Shown: piece after piece, positions 1 through 8,567 of the stretch
How positions within the stretch are numbered: the stretch's first letter is position 1
Layout of the letters: each line of letters begins with the position of its first letter
Virus record (IMG/VR): IMGVR_UViG_3300028844_006431
Coordinates: 1-64,000 of that record
DNA: 64,000 nt
Origin: a virus
Strand: one strand, 5' to 3'
Made by a program: the position numbers and the translations under genes
The notes under the pieces: generated by a model
What the model saw: only the letters and a program-made list of their open reading frames with translations
Told to the model about the DNA's origin: nothing
Databases searched by the model: none

Positions 1-234
1 GTGCGTTTGCGAGATGTTGATGTGGAAGTGATTGTTGTCCGAAGATTTACAAACTTTGTCACGGAAGAAAAAGTTGATCAATTAGGACAAGAACTAGTCG
101 CATGGGTTCAGAAGAATCAAGAGTATACAAATAATACTCGAGTAAAAGGACCTGTTCGTGTAGCAAGATTTGATCCAATGTGGACAATACCTTTTCTTCG
201 TAGAAATGAAATACATTTATTAGTAGATATTTAA
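1..234 (+). CDS. SOUL heme-binding-like protein, C-terminal part (5' truncated)
   Basis: This is the C-terminal 77 residues of a protein that begins left of the window. The end of the reading frame matches the SOUL/HBP heme-binding family: a VRRFTNFVTEEK segment like the family's vRrFsG...teek strand-helix, then ARFDPMWTIPFLRRNE, which parallels the family signature aRYdPPwtpwflRrNEV. SOUL-fold proteins bind heme or related tetrapyrroles and are known in several marine phages, where their role is unknown. The gene ends in TAA directly followed by the ATG of the next gene, so it heads a tightly coupled operon with two PilZ-like proteins and an adenylate cyclase. Heme binding by this copy cannot be judged because the N-terminal half is missing. 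Confidence 0.72.
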   Translation: MRLRDVDVEVIVVRRFTNFVTEEKVDQLGQELVAWVQKNQEYTNNTRVKGPVRVARFDPMWTIPFLRRNEIHLLVDI

Positions 235-633
235 ATGAAAGATCATAATCACATAGTGAAATATATTGATACTCCAGGTTATCGTGGAGATGACCGCAGA
301 AGACCAGAAAATTCTCCAAGAGTCCCGTGTATGGTTCCTGTTACTGTTGATGATGAATCGCCAGATAAGGAACCATATTATGGAAAGGTAATGAACATCG
401 GCCATGGAGGTTGTAAACTATTCACACATGAATTAGTGAATCAATCTGCTTTATTGAAAATTACCTTCTATTTGCAACGAGGTGAAGATTTTCATAAGTG
501 TACACCAATCACTGGTCGTGTAGTCCATGTACATGGAAAAGGATCAAATTATGTTGTGAATGTAGATTTTCGTGGTGCGATACACTATGAGCATGGTATT
601 CAAGAACTAATTGACATTAATTCAAAAAAATGA
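235..633 (+). CDS. PilZ-like domain protein (degenerate ligand motif)
   Basis: A 132-residue protein whose ATG follows the stop of the SOUL gene with no gap. It looks like a PilZ beta-barrel: an arginine-rich entry (DDRRRPENSPRVP), then beta strands and a NIGHGGCKL segment at the position of the PilZ (D/N)xSxxG motif, followed by strand-rich sequence. The canonical RxxxR spacing is not clear and the motif serine is replaced by glycine, so c-di-GMP binding may be weak or lost. It overlaps the next gene, a second and more canonical PilZ protein, by four bases (ATGA). Known: PilZ proteins are c-di-GMP effectors. Inferred: this copy could be a partner or a ligand-independent PilZ. Confidence 0.55.
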   Translation: MKDHNHIVKYIDTPGYRGDDRRRPENSPRVPCMVPVTVDDESPDKEPYYGKVMNIGHGGCKLFTHELVNQSALLKITFYLQRGEDFHKCTPITGRVVHVHGKGSNYVVNVDFRGAIHYEHGIQELIDINSKK

Positions 634-1037
634 AAACTAAACACAATCAAAGAAAAGAAGAACGCTTTCGAGTTTTACTTCCTGCTCGATTGACAGCAAC
701 TCATATTTCAGATTTAGTTCGTGTTGTAGATATCAGTATTATTGGTTGTCGATTCATGACAACCAAAAATTTAAATCTTCAAGCATCTACAACATTACAT
801 TTTTATCGAACTGATGAAATAATTGACCCTAAAACAGATGAGATTAGAGTTCAACATCATCCATGTAATGATATTTCTTGCCGTGTAGTTCGTAAATTTA
901 AATCACAACAAGAAGGCACAAATGTTTTTGGTGTTGAATTTATGGGTGTGGTCTTACCAGAACATTGTATAACTCAAATCATTGGTGAACTCGAAGTAGT
1001 TCGTAAAGATAATCGAGCAGCCTCTATAAAAAAATGA
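630..1037 (+). CDS. PilZ domain protein, predicted c-di-GMP binder
   Basis: A 135-residue single-domain protein. Both c-di-GMP-binding signatures of PilZ are visible in order: R8-K-E-E-R12 (RxxxR) and D34-I-S-I-I-G39 (DxSxxG), followed by a beta-strand-rich barrel with VVRKF and FGVEFMGV strands. This would make it a receptor for the bacterial second messenger c-di-GMP, acting in the host cytoplasm. Its ATG overlaps the preceding PilZ-like gene by four bases, and its stop overlaps the cyclase start by four bases, so the three are probably translated together. Which process it targets (motility, envelope, transcription) cannot be read from the sequence. Confidence 0.7.
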   Translation: MKTKHNQRKEERFRVLLPARLTATHISDLVRVVDISIIGCRFMTTKNLNLQASTTLHFYRTDEIIDPKTDEIRVQHHPCNDISCRVVRKFKSQQEGTNVFGVEFMGVVLPEHCITQIIGELEVVRKDNRAASIKK

Positions 1038-3166
1038 AATCTATATTACTCTTTTTGTGTATGTTGTTGTTCACTACTTCAGCATACACAAAAGAGACAC
1101 TGACTATTACATCCCCACAGCAAACTAAAATAGACCTACCTACTCATGCTTCTTATTTCGAATCAAAAAATCGTTTTTGGGCTGGTCATACTTTTTCAAT
1201 TGCTGACCTTGAAAAAGCAGAATGGACGGATGAACTAAAATCTCAACGTTCATACTATAGTGGTTTTTGGATTCGTTTTGAAATTTATAATGATACAAGT
1301 TATGAATACTTTGGTGTTGGCCATGAGAATCTCGAAGAAGCATATGTATATGTTGTTCATCGAGATAATGTCGTAAAGCATACTTATATACATAAAGAGT
1401 TTACGATATTAGAATCATTGACTGGTTTGGACTTTTATGATAACATGAGAGTTCGAATACCTCAACAATCTTCTGTGACTGTTTATAGTTGGATTGAATC
1501 ATCTCCTTACAATCGCTGGTATGGCATCACACGACCTTATGAACAAATTTATCTTACAGAATGGAATGAACTTCAAAAAAATATTCTATTCACATTTGGT
1601 TCAAAGTTAATTTTTGTAATTTTCGCATGGACTTTTGCCTTATATTTTCTGATCACATTACTCATCAATTTTCGTCGATATAATTTCTATCTTTTCGCCA
1701 TCACAGTTTGTACTGCAAGTTTATATACCTTTGGTGAAATAGGTATTGGTTATTATATTCATGCGCCAAAATTATTTACAATTTCAAATCTTTACGCTAT
1801 TGTAGCTGCAACTGGTATATTAGCTTACAACCAGTTCGTTTACGCAATGATTCAAAGTGTGCACTTTTATCCTCTTCTCAAGAAAATTCAAACAGTTACA
1901 CAATCAATCACAGCATTTGCCTTGTTCGCAAATATTTTTCTTTTGTTTTCTTTTCCGACCGATTTTGAAAAAGACTTAATTCAATATCCTTTGCTCGAAG
2001 TTCCACTTGGTCCATCTTTTGTTCCACCATTATTGATTATTATTTTTTGGACAATTCAATTATTTCCACTGATTGCTTTTGCGTCTGTTTCGTCTTTTCG
2101 TGGTAAATCTTATTCAGTCTCACTCTTAGTGAGTATGGTCTTTTTATTATTCATACCTTTCAAATACATTTTGATTTTAAAATTCAATGTGCCATTTGAC
2201 TCCTTACCTAGTTCAGAGTTTTTATTAGGTGGTTTGATTTGTTTACTTGGTGTCACATCAACTCTAAAGATTCGTCAAACAGAAAGTGACCAATTTAGTA
2301 ATCTCGTTTCACTCAAAGAATCTTATGCTCGTTTTGTTCCAGAAGAACTTCATTTATTACTCAATAAGAAAACAATCACAGAAGTGAAACTTGGTGACCA
2401 AAAAGCATATGATATGAGTGTTCTTTTTACTGATATAAGAAACTTCACAACAATCAGTGAAAAAATGTCACCAGAAGAAAACTTTAAGTTCATCAATGAT
2501 TTCTTAGATCATATGACACCAATCGTGAAAGAGAATAATGGTTTTGTGAATAAGTTCATTGGTGATTCAATCATGGCTATTTTTCATATGTCAAATACAG
2601 ATGCTGTAGATGCTGCTATTGATATGATTCGCAAGCTTTCAATTTTCAACACTTATTTGATCAATCAAGACTATGATCCAATCAAGATTGGTATTGGTGT
2701 CAACTCAGGAAGATTGATGCTGGGCACTTTGGGAATTGAAGACCGAATGGAAGCATCTGTGATTGGAGATGCCGTCAATCTCGCTGCCCGTCTCGAAGCC
2801 ATGACCAAGTACTATAATGTGCCGGTGCTATTGTCTGGACATACGGTCCAGAAGCTCCCAGAGTCTCGCTACCGGCTCCGAATGATAGACCGAGTAGCAG
2901 TGAAAGGGAAACAAGAAAAAACCGATATTTTTCAGGTTTTAGATGTCTATACGGAAGAGATGGTCACAAGGAAGCAAAAACTGCTTCCTCTCTTTGACCG
3001 AGCATATGATACATTTCAATCAGAAGATTTTGTTCGTGCTGAACTTCTGTTTCGTGAAGTCTTAGAGGGCGACCCTTCGGATCACGTTGCGAAGATTTAT
3101 CTTCAACGATGTAGTGAGGAGGGTGAACACCTCTCAGCAGAAAGACGGATGATACATTTTATGTGA
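1034..3166 (+). CDS. 7TM (DISM-type) class III adenylate cyclase
   Basis: A 710-residue membrane protein. Residues 1-19 form a signal peptide. Residues about 20-180 are an extracytoplasmic strand-rich domain like 7TMR-DISMED2 (GFWIRFEIYNDT). Residues about 185-405 contain about seven hydrophobic segments (7TMR-DISM). Residues about 455-645 are a class III nucleotidyl cyclase, and the tail is TPR-like. Metal ligands D467 (FTDIRNF) and D511 (GDS), adenine-selecting K507, and transition-state N582 and R586 (VNLAAR) are all present. The second selectivity position is S575, as in the class IIIb type where Thr or Ser replaces Asp. It should therefore make cAMP at the host inner membrane in response to an external cue. 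Base composition rises in GC over about 2690-3160 compared with the 5' half. Confidence 0.85.
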   Translation: MKSILLFLCMLLFTTSAYTKETLTITSPQQTKIDLPTHASYFESKNRFWAGHTFSIADLEKAEWTDELKSQRSYYSGFWIRFEIYNDTSYEYFGVGHENLEEAYVYVVHRDNVVKHTYIHKEFTILESLTGLDFYDNMRVRIPQQSSVTVYSWIESSPYNRWYGITRPYEQIYLTEWNELQKNILFTFGSKLIFVIFAWTFALYFLITLLINFRRYNFYLFAITVCTASLYTFGEIGIGYYIHAPKLFTISNLYAIVAATGILAYNQFVYAMIQSVHFYPLLKKIQTVTQSITAFALFANIFLLFSFPTDFEKDLIQYPLLEVPLGPSFVPPLLIIIFWTIQLFPLIAFASVSSFRGKSYSVSLLVSMVFLLFIPFKYILILKFNVPFDSLPSSEFLLGGLICLLGVTSTLKIRQTESDQFSNLVSLKESYARFVPEELHLLLNKKTITEVKLGDQKAYDMSVLFTDIRNFTTISEKMSPEENFKFINDFLDHMTPIVKENNGFVNKFIGDSIMAIFHMSNTDAVDAAIDMIRKLSIFNTYLINQDYDPIKIGIGVNSGRLMLGTLGIEDRMEASVIGDAVNLAARLEAMTKYYNVPVLLSGHTVQKLPESRYRLRMIDRVAVKGKQEKTDIFQVLDVYTEEMVTRKQKLLPLFDRAYDTFQSEDFVRAELLFREVLEGDPSDHVAKIYLQRCSEEGEHLSAERRMIHFM

Positions 3167-3168
3167 GA

Positions 3169-3666
3169 TTACCACTTGGTCCACCAAAATAATCTGTTTC
3201 CGATGGGAGTTTTTTCGTCTTCAATTTCCACTACTAGTGGCCACTTCATTCTCTCATCATTCGTTACCATTGCAATTTCGCAATATTCGTGATGTGCTGC
3301 ATCTTTGACTTCTCGATAAGATGCCTTCACATCAAAGGGAAAATGATTTTCGTAGATAACAATCCGTAGGTCATCATAGACAGTGATTTCTTTAAAATCA
3401 TAAATGTCTTTGTACAAAGCAATCACATCATCATAATATGTTTCTTTGAGTTCACAAATTGTATAAAGGGGGTAGCCGTATAAATCATTTTTGCTTGTGT
3501 AGAAAATCGGTAGTAAAACTCCTCCGCGGGTGATATAACGATTGATATCTACAAACTCTTGGTCATTACCAATGACGGTATCTGAATGTAATTCAGCTTG
3601 AGCAGGGATGGGCATGAAAAGAAAAGAGACAAGCACACACATAACAAGGATACGAATAAAAGACAT
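3169..3666 (-). CDS. Small exported protein of unknown function
   Basis: A 165-residue protein on the minus strand, convergent with the cyclase gene and ending two bases beyond it. The start is placed at 3666, not at an upstream ATG at 3726, because CGACAAGGAGTCCCATG gives a good Shine-Dalgarno and the protein then opens with a textbook signal peptide: Met-Ser-Phe-Ile-Arg, a hydrophobic core, and a PAQA cleavage site at about residue 24. The mature part is rich in Tyr, Asp and Glu with a single Cys pair and has no family I recognise. It may act in the periplasm, possibly with the extracytoplasmic sensor domain of the neighbouring cyclase, but only position supports that idea. Confidence 0.7.
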   Translation of the reverse strand: MSFIRILVMCVLVSFLFMPIPAQAELHSDTVIGNDQEFVDINRYITRGGVLLPIFYTSKNDLYGYPLYTICELKETYYDDVIALYKDIYDFKEITVYDDLRIVIYENHFPFDVKASYREVKDAAHHEYCEIAMVTNDERMKWPLVVEIEDEKTPIGNRLFWWTKW

Positions 3667-3707
3667 GGGACTCCTTGTCGATAGGTTATAAAGATAGTAT
3701 TTAGTAT

Positions 3708-3715
3708 GATAAATA
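3708..3715 (+). promoter_or_regulatory. Possible T4-type late promoter box (GATAAATA)
   Basis: GATAAATA lies in the intergenic space about 48 bases before the fibre gene at 3763 and differs by one base from the T4 late -10 element TATAAATA. The same octamer occurs upstream of other structural genes here. In such AT-rich DNA it could arise by chance. Confidence 0.35.
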
Positions 3716-3762
3716 AAAGTAATCAATAATCATTTATAACGAACATATCTGGAAAAAAATTC

Positions 3763-5748
3763 ATGAGTTATTATATACAGCCACTTCTTTCGTCAAACAC
3801 CTTTGGCGAATTTATGAACAGAATTAACGATGTAATTGATGAATTCAATTTGGCAAATTCTGTATTTCAACCAAATGTCATGGTTCGATTTGATTCAAGC
3901 GGTTCGTTATCTGCGAATACAATTGATACGAGTGCTATAAGTTTTTCCGGTTATACAATCAATTCTATTCAACAAAACTTCTTTACAAATAATCATAACT
4001 CTCTTGCTACTTCAAAAGCAATTTATGATTTATTAACAGGAGGTACAGCTTTAAGATTAAAGTTAAAAGCAAATTCGATTAACTTTGGCGATGGATATGA
4101 ATTAGATCAGATACTCCAAGTATCAGATATGCTTCAGTCAAGATTTACATATAATTATAATAAACCAATCACAGCAAATGCTGTGTTCGAAATTTTAGAT
4201 GGAGTACGACATCCACATAATTCTTATGCTATAAGTCCAAAATACATAGCACTTCCTAGTTCTGATGGCCAAATCTATCGGTTCAAACACAATTTTTCAG
4301 ATGTATCACATTCAGTGATTGTAAGTGCTAAAGCAATCAAGGATTGGTTATCAGGTTCAGGTTCACCTTTAGATTTGAAATTGGGTTCACTTGACTTTCG
4401 TGAACCAGGTAGTAATAAAGTTATTCGTATTGCCAATAATTTTGTTACACACAATGATGATGAGACTCTTATTACAGCCAAAGGTATCTATGAGTTAGTT
4501 GGTGGAGCAGATAAAGACATACGAACTCTTGAAGGAACTTCTCTCCGAATCAAAACTCATCTAATTGATTCAATACGAGATGATTTCACTTTAATTCAAA
4601 GTAATACACTACCTTCTACACTTGCTGTTCAAAACTATCTTGAAAGTGGAAATTATGATTTAGAAATTCAAGCAAATAATATTTTCTTGAATTATGAGAT
4701 CACAGCAAATACTGGAAATATCAATAAAGATTTATTTGTTGGTAATACAATCAATGTTGCAAATAGTCTGACAGTTCCTTATCTTTCTTCAAAAGAATTT
4801 TTCCTTTCAAACACAGCCAATCTTTTTGAAATCACAATCAATGCGATTTCAAGAGATATTCTTAGTTTAGATGACCACACTCTCGCAACTACAAATGCAA
4901 TTCATAAGTTCTTGGGTTCAGGAAATGTAGAATCGATTAGCGCAAATACATTGTTCACTCTTGCTGGTTATTCAGTCAATGCGATTACACGCATGATTGA
5001 TGCTGCAAATACAAACAATACAACAATTGCGACAACAGGCGCCATCTATGATTTGCTTACAGGTGCTGTTGTTAGTGTTCCTCCTCTACCCATTTCCGCA
5101 AATACATTTTCATTTCCTGGTGCGGGTCCTGGTGGTAATGTTGTTGTCAATTCAATCGCAACTGATTTCACAACAATCAATGATACTACATTAGTTACAG
5201 CAAATGCTGTTTACAATCTTCTTACTGATAATTCTTTATCTGCTCGACTAAACTCACTCAGTATTCAGGGTGGTCAAGTTGTTACGGATATTACAACACT
5301 TATAACACCAGCAACTACCAATCATAACACACTTGCTACTACTGAAGCAATCAAATTCTTAGTTGATAATAATCTATCTTCAGGTTCTGCTGTAATTTCT
5401 GCTGATGAAATTGCAGCAAATGATATTGAGGTAAAAAATCTGTTTACAAGAGTTATTGAAACAGGCGGAACAATCACGGGAGAATCACTCGGTCAGCAAT
5501 CATTCTCTGATTATACAGACCTTGGATATGTAGCTGGGCCTTATGTTTATTCTTCTGCTATTGAAGCATATGAAGAAAAGGATTTGAATAGTTCGGTAAT
5601 CTTACTTGGGGAGGGAGGAACTTCTGGAACAGGAGCATCAGATCAACAAGGTGAAGCACGAACAATCAAAATTATTGCCGGTGGAACAAATCTTACAGTA
5701 AACTCTCTTGGTGTGTTTATCAATGGCGCACCAGTTGTCACTTCCTAA
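3763..5748 (+). CDS. Repeat-built phage fibre / structural protein
   Basis: A 661-residue protein made of about nine degenerate units of roughly 60 residues. Each unit has a strand (ANTFSF or similar), a core like VNSIxxxFT, then NTTLATTxAIYDLLTG. Clear copies sit at about residues 45-95, 395-445 and 445-495. The C-terminus is Gly/Ala-rich. The low-complexity, Asn/Thr-rich beta repeats, absence of catalytic motifs and position beside the baseplate operon point to a trimeric tail fibre or other virion surface protein. It is transcribed toward the minus-strand baseplate block and a hairpin terminator separates the two. No enzyme domain or known chaperone motif is visible. Confidence 0.65.
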   Translation: MSYYIQPLLSSNTFGEFMNRINDVIDEFNLANSVFQPNVMVRFDSSGSLSANTIDTSAISFSGYTINSIQQNFFTNNHNSLATSKAIYDLLTGGTALRLKLKANSINFGDGYELDQILQVSDMLQSRFTYNYNKPITANAVFEILDGVRHPHNSYAISPKYIALPSSDGQIYRFKHNFSDVSHSVIVSAKAIKDWLSGSGSPLDLKLGSLDFREPGSNKVIRIANNFVTHNDDETLITAKGIYELVGGADKDIRTLEGTSLRIKTHLIDSIRDDFTLIQSNTLPSTLAVQNYLESGNYDLEIQANNIFLNYEITANTGNINKDLFVGNTINVANSLTVPYLSSKEFFLSNTANLFEITINAISRDILSLDDHTLATTNAIHKFLGSGNVESISANTLFTLAGYSVNAITRMIDAANTNNTTIATTGAIYDLLTGAVVSVPPLPISANTFSFPGAGPGGNVVVNSIATDFTTINDTTLVTANAVYNLLTDNSLSARLNSLSIQGGQVVTDITTLITPATTNHNTLATTEAIKFLVDNNLSSGSAVISADEIAANDIEVKNLFTRVIETGGTITGESLGQQSFSDYTDLGYVAGPYVYSSAIEAYEEKDLNSSVILLGEGGTSGTGASDQQGEARTIKIIAGGTNLTVNSLGVFINGAPVVTS

Positions 5749-5767
5749 TTTCCTCTAGACCTAAAAA

Positions 5768-5791
5768 AAGGCAAGCCTTTCGACTTGCCTT
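5768..5791. terminator. Bidirectional Rho-independent terminator
   Basis: An eight-base perfect stem (AAGGCAAG / CTTGCCTT) with an eight-base loop, flanked by an A-run on the left and a pyrimidine-rich stretch on the right. It sits between the convergent fibre gene (ends 5748) and gp8 gene (ends 5829), so it can stop transcription from both sides. Confidence 0.8.
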
Positions 5792-5828
5792 CTTCATTAA
5801 ACTTAAGAAAATCTCGTAAGTAGTTGAT

Positions 5829-8537
5829 TTAAAACTGGATTGAGATTTTAAGATCCTCTGTCTGATTTTGCGATCTTGACACCATTGAGCGATTCTCAAC
5901 ATACAAAATATGTCCAGAACCTGGCATCATACCTGGCTCTTCAGCAAGGTCATCAGCTAGTTTTGAGGTTCCCCAAATCGGTTCATTTTTAACGCTATGT
6001 TCAGTTATCGACTGAATCTTCAAAGGAGAACCATTTCCTTGGAGAACAGTGTAGAAATCTCCTCTTGGCTTAATTACACGAATCTTCTTATTGATGCGGT
6101 CATGGTCAACAAGTTTTGCTGTTGCGATGACGTCACCGTCAGCATACGCATATTGTGATCCATCAGGCTTCATTCGTGTAGCAGATAACCAAAGTGAATT
6201 ATCACCCAAAATAGTATGTGCATTATTCGCAATAAATTGAATATCCATGTCTGGCTCAAAATTGACGATATCAACACCTACGACGTCACTTTCGATAAAT
6301 GTATCTGTATCTAAGTTAAATCGATAGCATTGGTCAGTTTTATATCCTCTGAACAATTGTGAGTATTCAGAAGGCTCCATCCACAAAGTATTCAATGCGA
6401 TTCTGGCATCTGGATCAGTATATCCACCAACATAAGAAGCAGCATTTGTATAACCCAAAGGATTTTTCAGAATACCAATCTTTCGGAATTCGTTACCTAC
6501 TGTGAACTCATCAGATTCAGTTCCTTCAAAACGAGCGTTAATCATAACGTTGAATCCACCAAGTTCTCCAACTGGATCAAATCCGTGTCCACCAACAGGA
6601 GGAATTGAAGCAAATAATTTAGGCTTTGACATTATTCTTGTTGCGTCTACTCCAGCATTGATACCTACATCATCTAAGACACCGGCACATACTTGATAAG
6701 TTGAATACGCAGGATCAAGCGCCAAAAACGTTGTTCCATCTGTTGTAGATGCATCATCAAGTTCTGCGATATTAGCAGCCAACTCACAGCTATCAATACG
6801 ATAATGATAGCGTCCTGGATTCAACACACGAACGTCTATAACTCTTCCGAGAGCGGCAGTTTGATAAGCTTTTTCAGGATTTGAATCCGCAATTTCTTGA
6901 CCAGAAAAGAATGGTTCGCAAATCGCAATTGCTTCAAAAGAATCAACAGTATCAGCTATGGTTGAAGATTGATGATTTGCTTTTACAATTACTTTAGGAT
7001 GAATTTCAATTGTGAGTCCAGTTTGTGAAGCAGTATCAAGTAATGGATCAATACCTTTTTTCTTTGAAAGTGCCTGATCATAATGAGATTCTCCTACATA
7101 TTTTTCATAAACAGCCGTATCACACTTCAATTCGAGTTTTAGTCCATTCCAAGCTACATCTGTGATTTCCCAAGCAATTGATCCATAACGGTCTTGCATA
7201 TATTCGTCAGCAAGATTATTTGGCAAACCTTCACGAATCCAAACTGAATATCCTCTCATAATCAAACCGAGAGCAGTGGCAGCATCGCCACCAGCTGAGT
7301 CAAATATTCTCTGAAGATACCCTAATTTTGTATTATCATTCGTACCAGGATCACCAATTTCAAATTGATTTTTATTACAGGCAGTGTTCACATAACTGAC
7401 TGCTACGTTAGCATCTGGCCAATGACATCCTACTTTGTCATCCACAAGGTCATTCACTGTAAATTTCACAAATTCCGTTCCTGCGGTATGATCCAAATCC
7501 ATTTGAACATTCTCAAATGCCACCTGAAAGAATCCACATCCACCACCAGTAATTTCATATCCAAGAACAGTTCCATCTGACTTTTCTACAGGTGCTTTAT
7601 CTACAAGCACATTCATAATCGCACCCGGACGAGCATTCTCTTCCATGTAATATTGATCTGTATAATCAATTGGTCGTTCACCATTTTCTTTACGAACGGT
7701 TCGAACAGGAATATAAGAAGTTGTTACAAATTTGAGTGCTTCACCGGCATCAATTGTATAATAATATTTCCATTGATAGCCATCGTTAAATTCATTACCG
7801 ATTGTCATAAAATCTTCAGACAATCCAGACTCTGTAATTGTAGTTTGCGGTTCTCGGAAAGAATTATGATTCCAAACATAAAGGTTGTCATCAGAATCTT
7901 TATAGGTACCATCCGCAGGAGTTACTGATGACAAATCCATTGTTGCGGGATCATGAGCATACAGTTGAAAACGACCAATTCCTTGCTTCAAACACTTATA
8001 AACACGGAATCTTTCGTTTACAGTATGAATTAGAATATCATCATCAAAAAGATTATCAGCACGGTCATCGTATCCATCATATCGCATACCGATTTTCCAG
8101 TTTCTTACACCTTCCTGGATTTCATCGGCACGTTCTCGTTTGATTACATGAGAAACTTCCTTTGCTGATACTTTTTTAGCAGCAATCATATCATCCCAGT
8201 GATTGAAATGAGAATCTTTCATACTATCAACAGGAAATGGTGGAGCGTTCTCATTAATATTTGGATTGGGAACACCGTCTGGGGTATCATAAGCATTCCA
8301 AGCTGATACACGACCAATAAACAAATACATTTGGTCGTCAAGAGCATAGAAAGGAATTTTGTTTCCGTCTCCGGCCGAAAGAGCAGCACCAAGCGAAGGT
8401 TCTCCAGTGGCAGGATCAACGTTCATATTCGCTAAAGGAATGTATCCACCTACACCATGTTCTGTTTTTTCCTCAAAGCTTTCTTTAAATTGCTTTGCGT
8501 TACTTACACGAAAAGTAGTATGCACTAATGCGGGCAT
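5829..8537 (-). CDS. gp8: Baseplate wedge protein gp8, enlarged
   Basis: A 902-residue protein with both ends like T4 gp8. The N-terminal part has MYLFIGRVSAWN and APPFPVDS, as in gp8's FIxFGRxxPW...PPYPTDS, then FRVYKCLKQ and YQWKYYYTI strands. The C-terminus is GHILYVENRSMVSRSQNQTE, paralleling gp8's MIYMENR...QTEEI. gp8 is a dimeric wedge component of the contractile-tail baseplate. T4 gp8 is 334 residues, so more than 500 residues are inserted between the conserved ends. It follows the gp7-position gene, as in T4, and has an AAGGAG ribosome site. It is the last gene of the leftward baseplate block. Confidence 0.8.
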   Translation of the reverse strand: MPALVHTTFRVSNAKQFKESFEEKTEHGVGGYIPLANMNVDPATGEPSLGAALSAGDGNKIPFYALDDQMYLFIGRVSAWNAYDTPDGVPNPNINENAPPFPVDSMKDSHFNHWDDMIAAKKVSAKEVSHVIKRERADEIQEGVRNWKIGMRYDGYDDRADNLFDDDILIHTVNERFRVYKCLKQGIGRFQLYAHDPATMDLSSVTPADGTYKDSDDNLYVWNHNSFREPQTTITESGLSEDFMTIGNEFNDGYQWKYYYTIDAGEALKFVTTSYIPVRTVRKENGERPIDYTDQYYMEENARPGAIMNVLVDKAPVEKSDGTVLGYEITGGGCGFFQVAFENVQMDLDHTAGTEFVKFTVNDLVDDKVGCHWPDANVAVSYVNTACNKNQFEIGDPGTNDNTKLGYLQRIFDSAGGDAATALGLIMRGYSVWIREGLPNNLADEYMQDRYGSIAWEITDVAWNGLKLELKCDTAVYEKYVGESHYDQALSKKKGIDPLLDTASQTGLTIEIHPKVIVKANHQSSTIADTVDSFEAIAICEPFFSGQEIADSNPEKAYQTAALGRVIDVRVLNPGRYHYRIDSCELAANIAELDDASTTDGTTFLALDPAYSTYQVCAGVLDDVGINAGVDATRIMSKPKLFASIPPVGGHGFDPVGELGGFNVMINARFEGTESDEFTVGNEFRKIGILKNPLGYTNAASYVGGYTDPDARIALNTLWMEPSEYSQLFRGYKTDQCYRFNLDTDTFIESDVVGVDIVNFEPDMDIQFIANNAHTILGDNSLWLSATRMKPDGSQYAYADGDVIATAKLVDHDRINKKIRVIKPRGDFYTVLQGNGSPLKIQSITEHSVKNEPIWGTSKLADDLAEEPGMMPGSGHILYVENRSMVSRSQNQTEDLKISIQF

Positions 8538-8567
8538 CTTTTTTCTCCTTGAAAATTACTTTATAAA

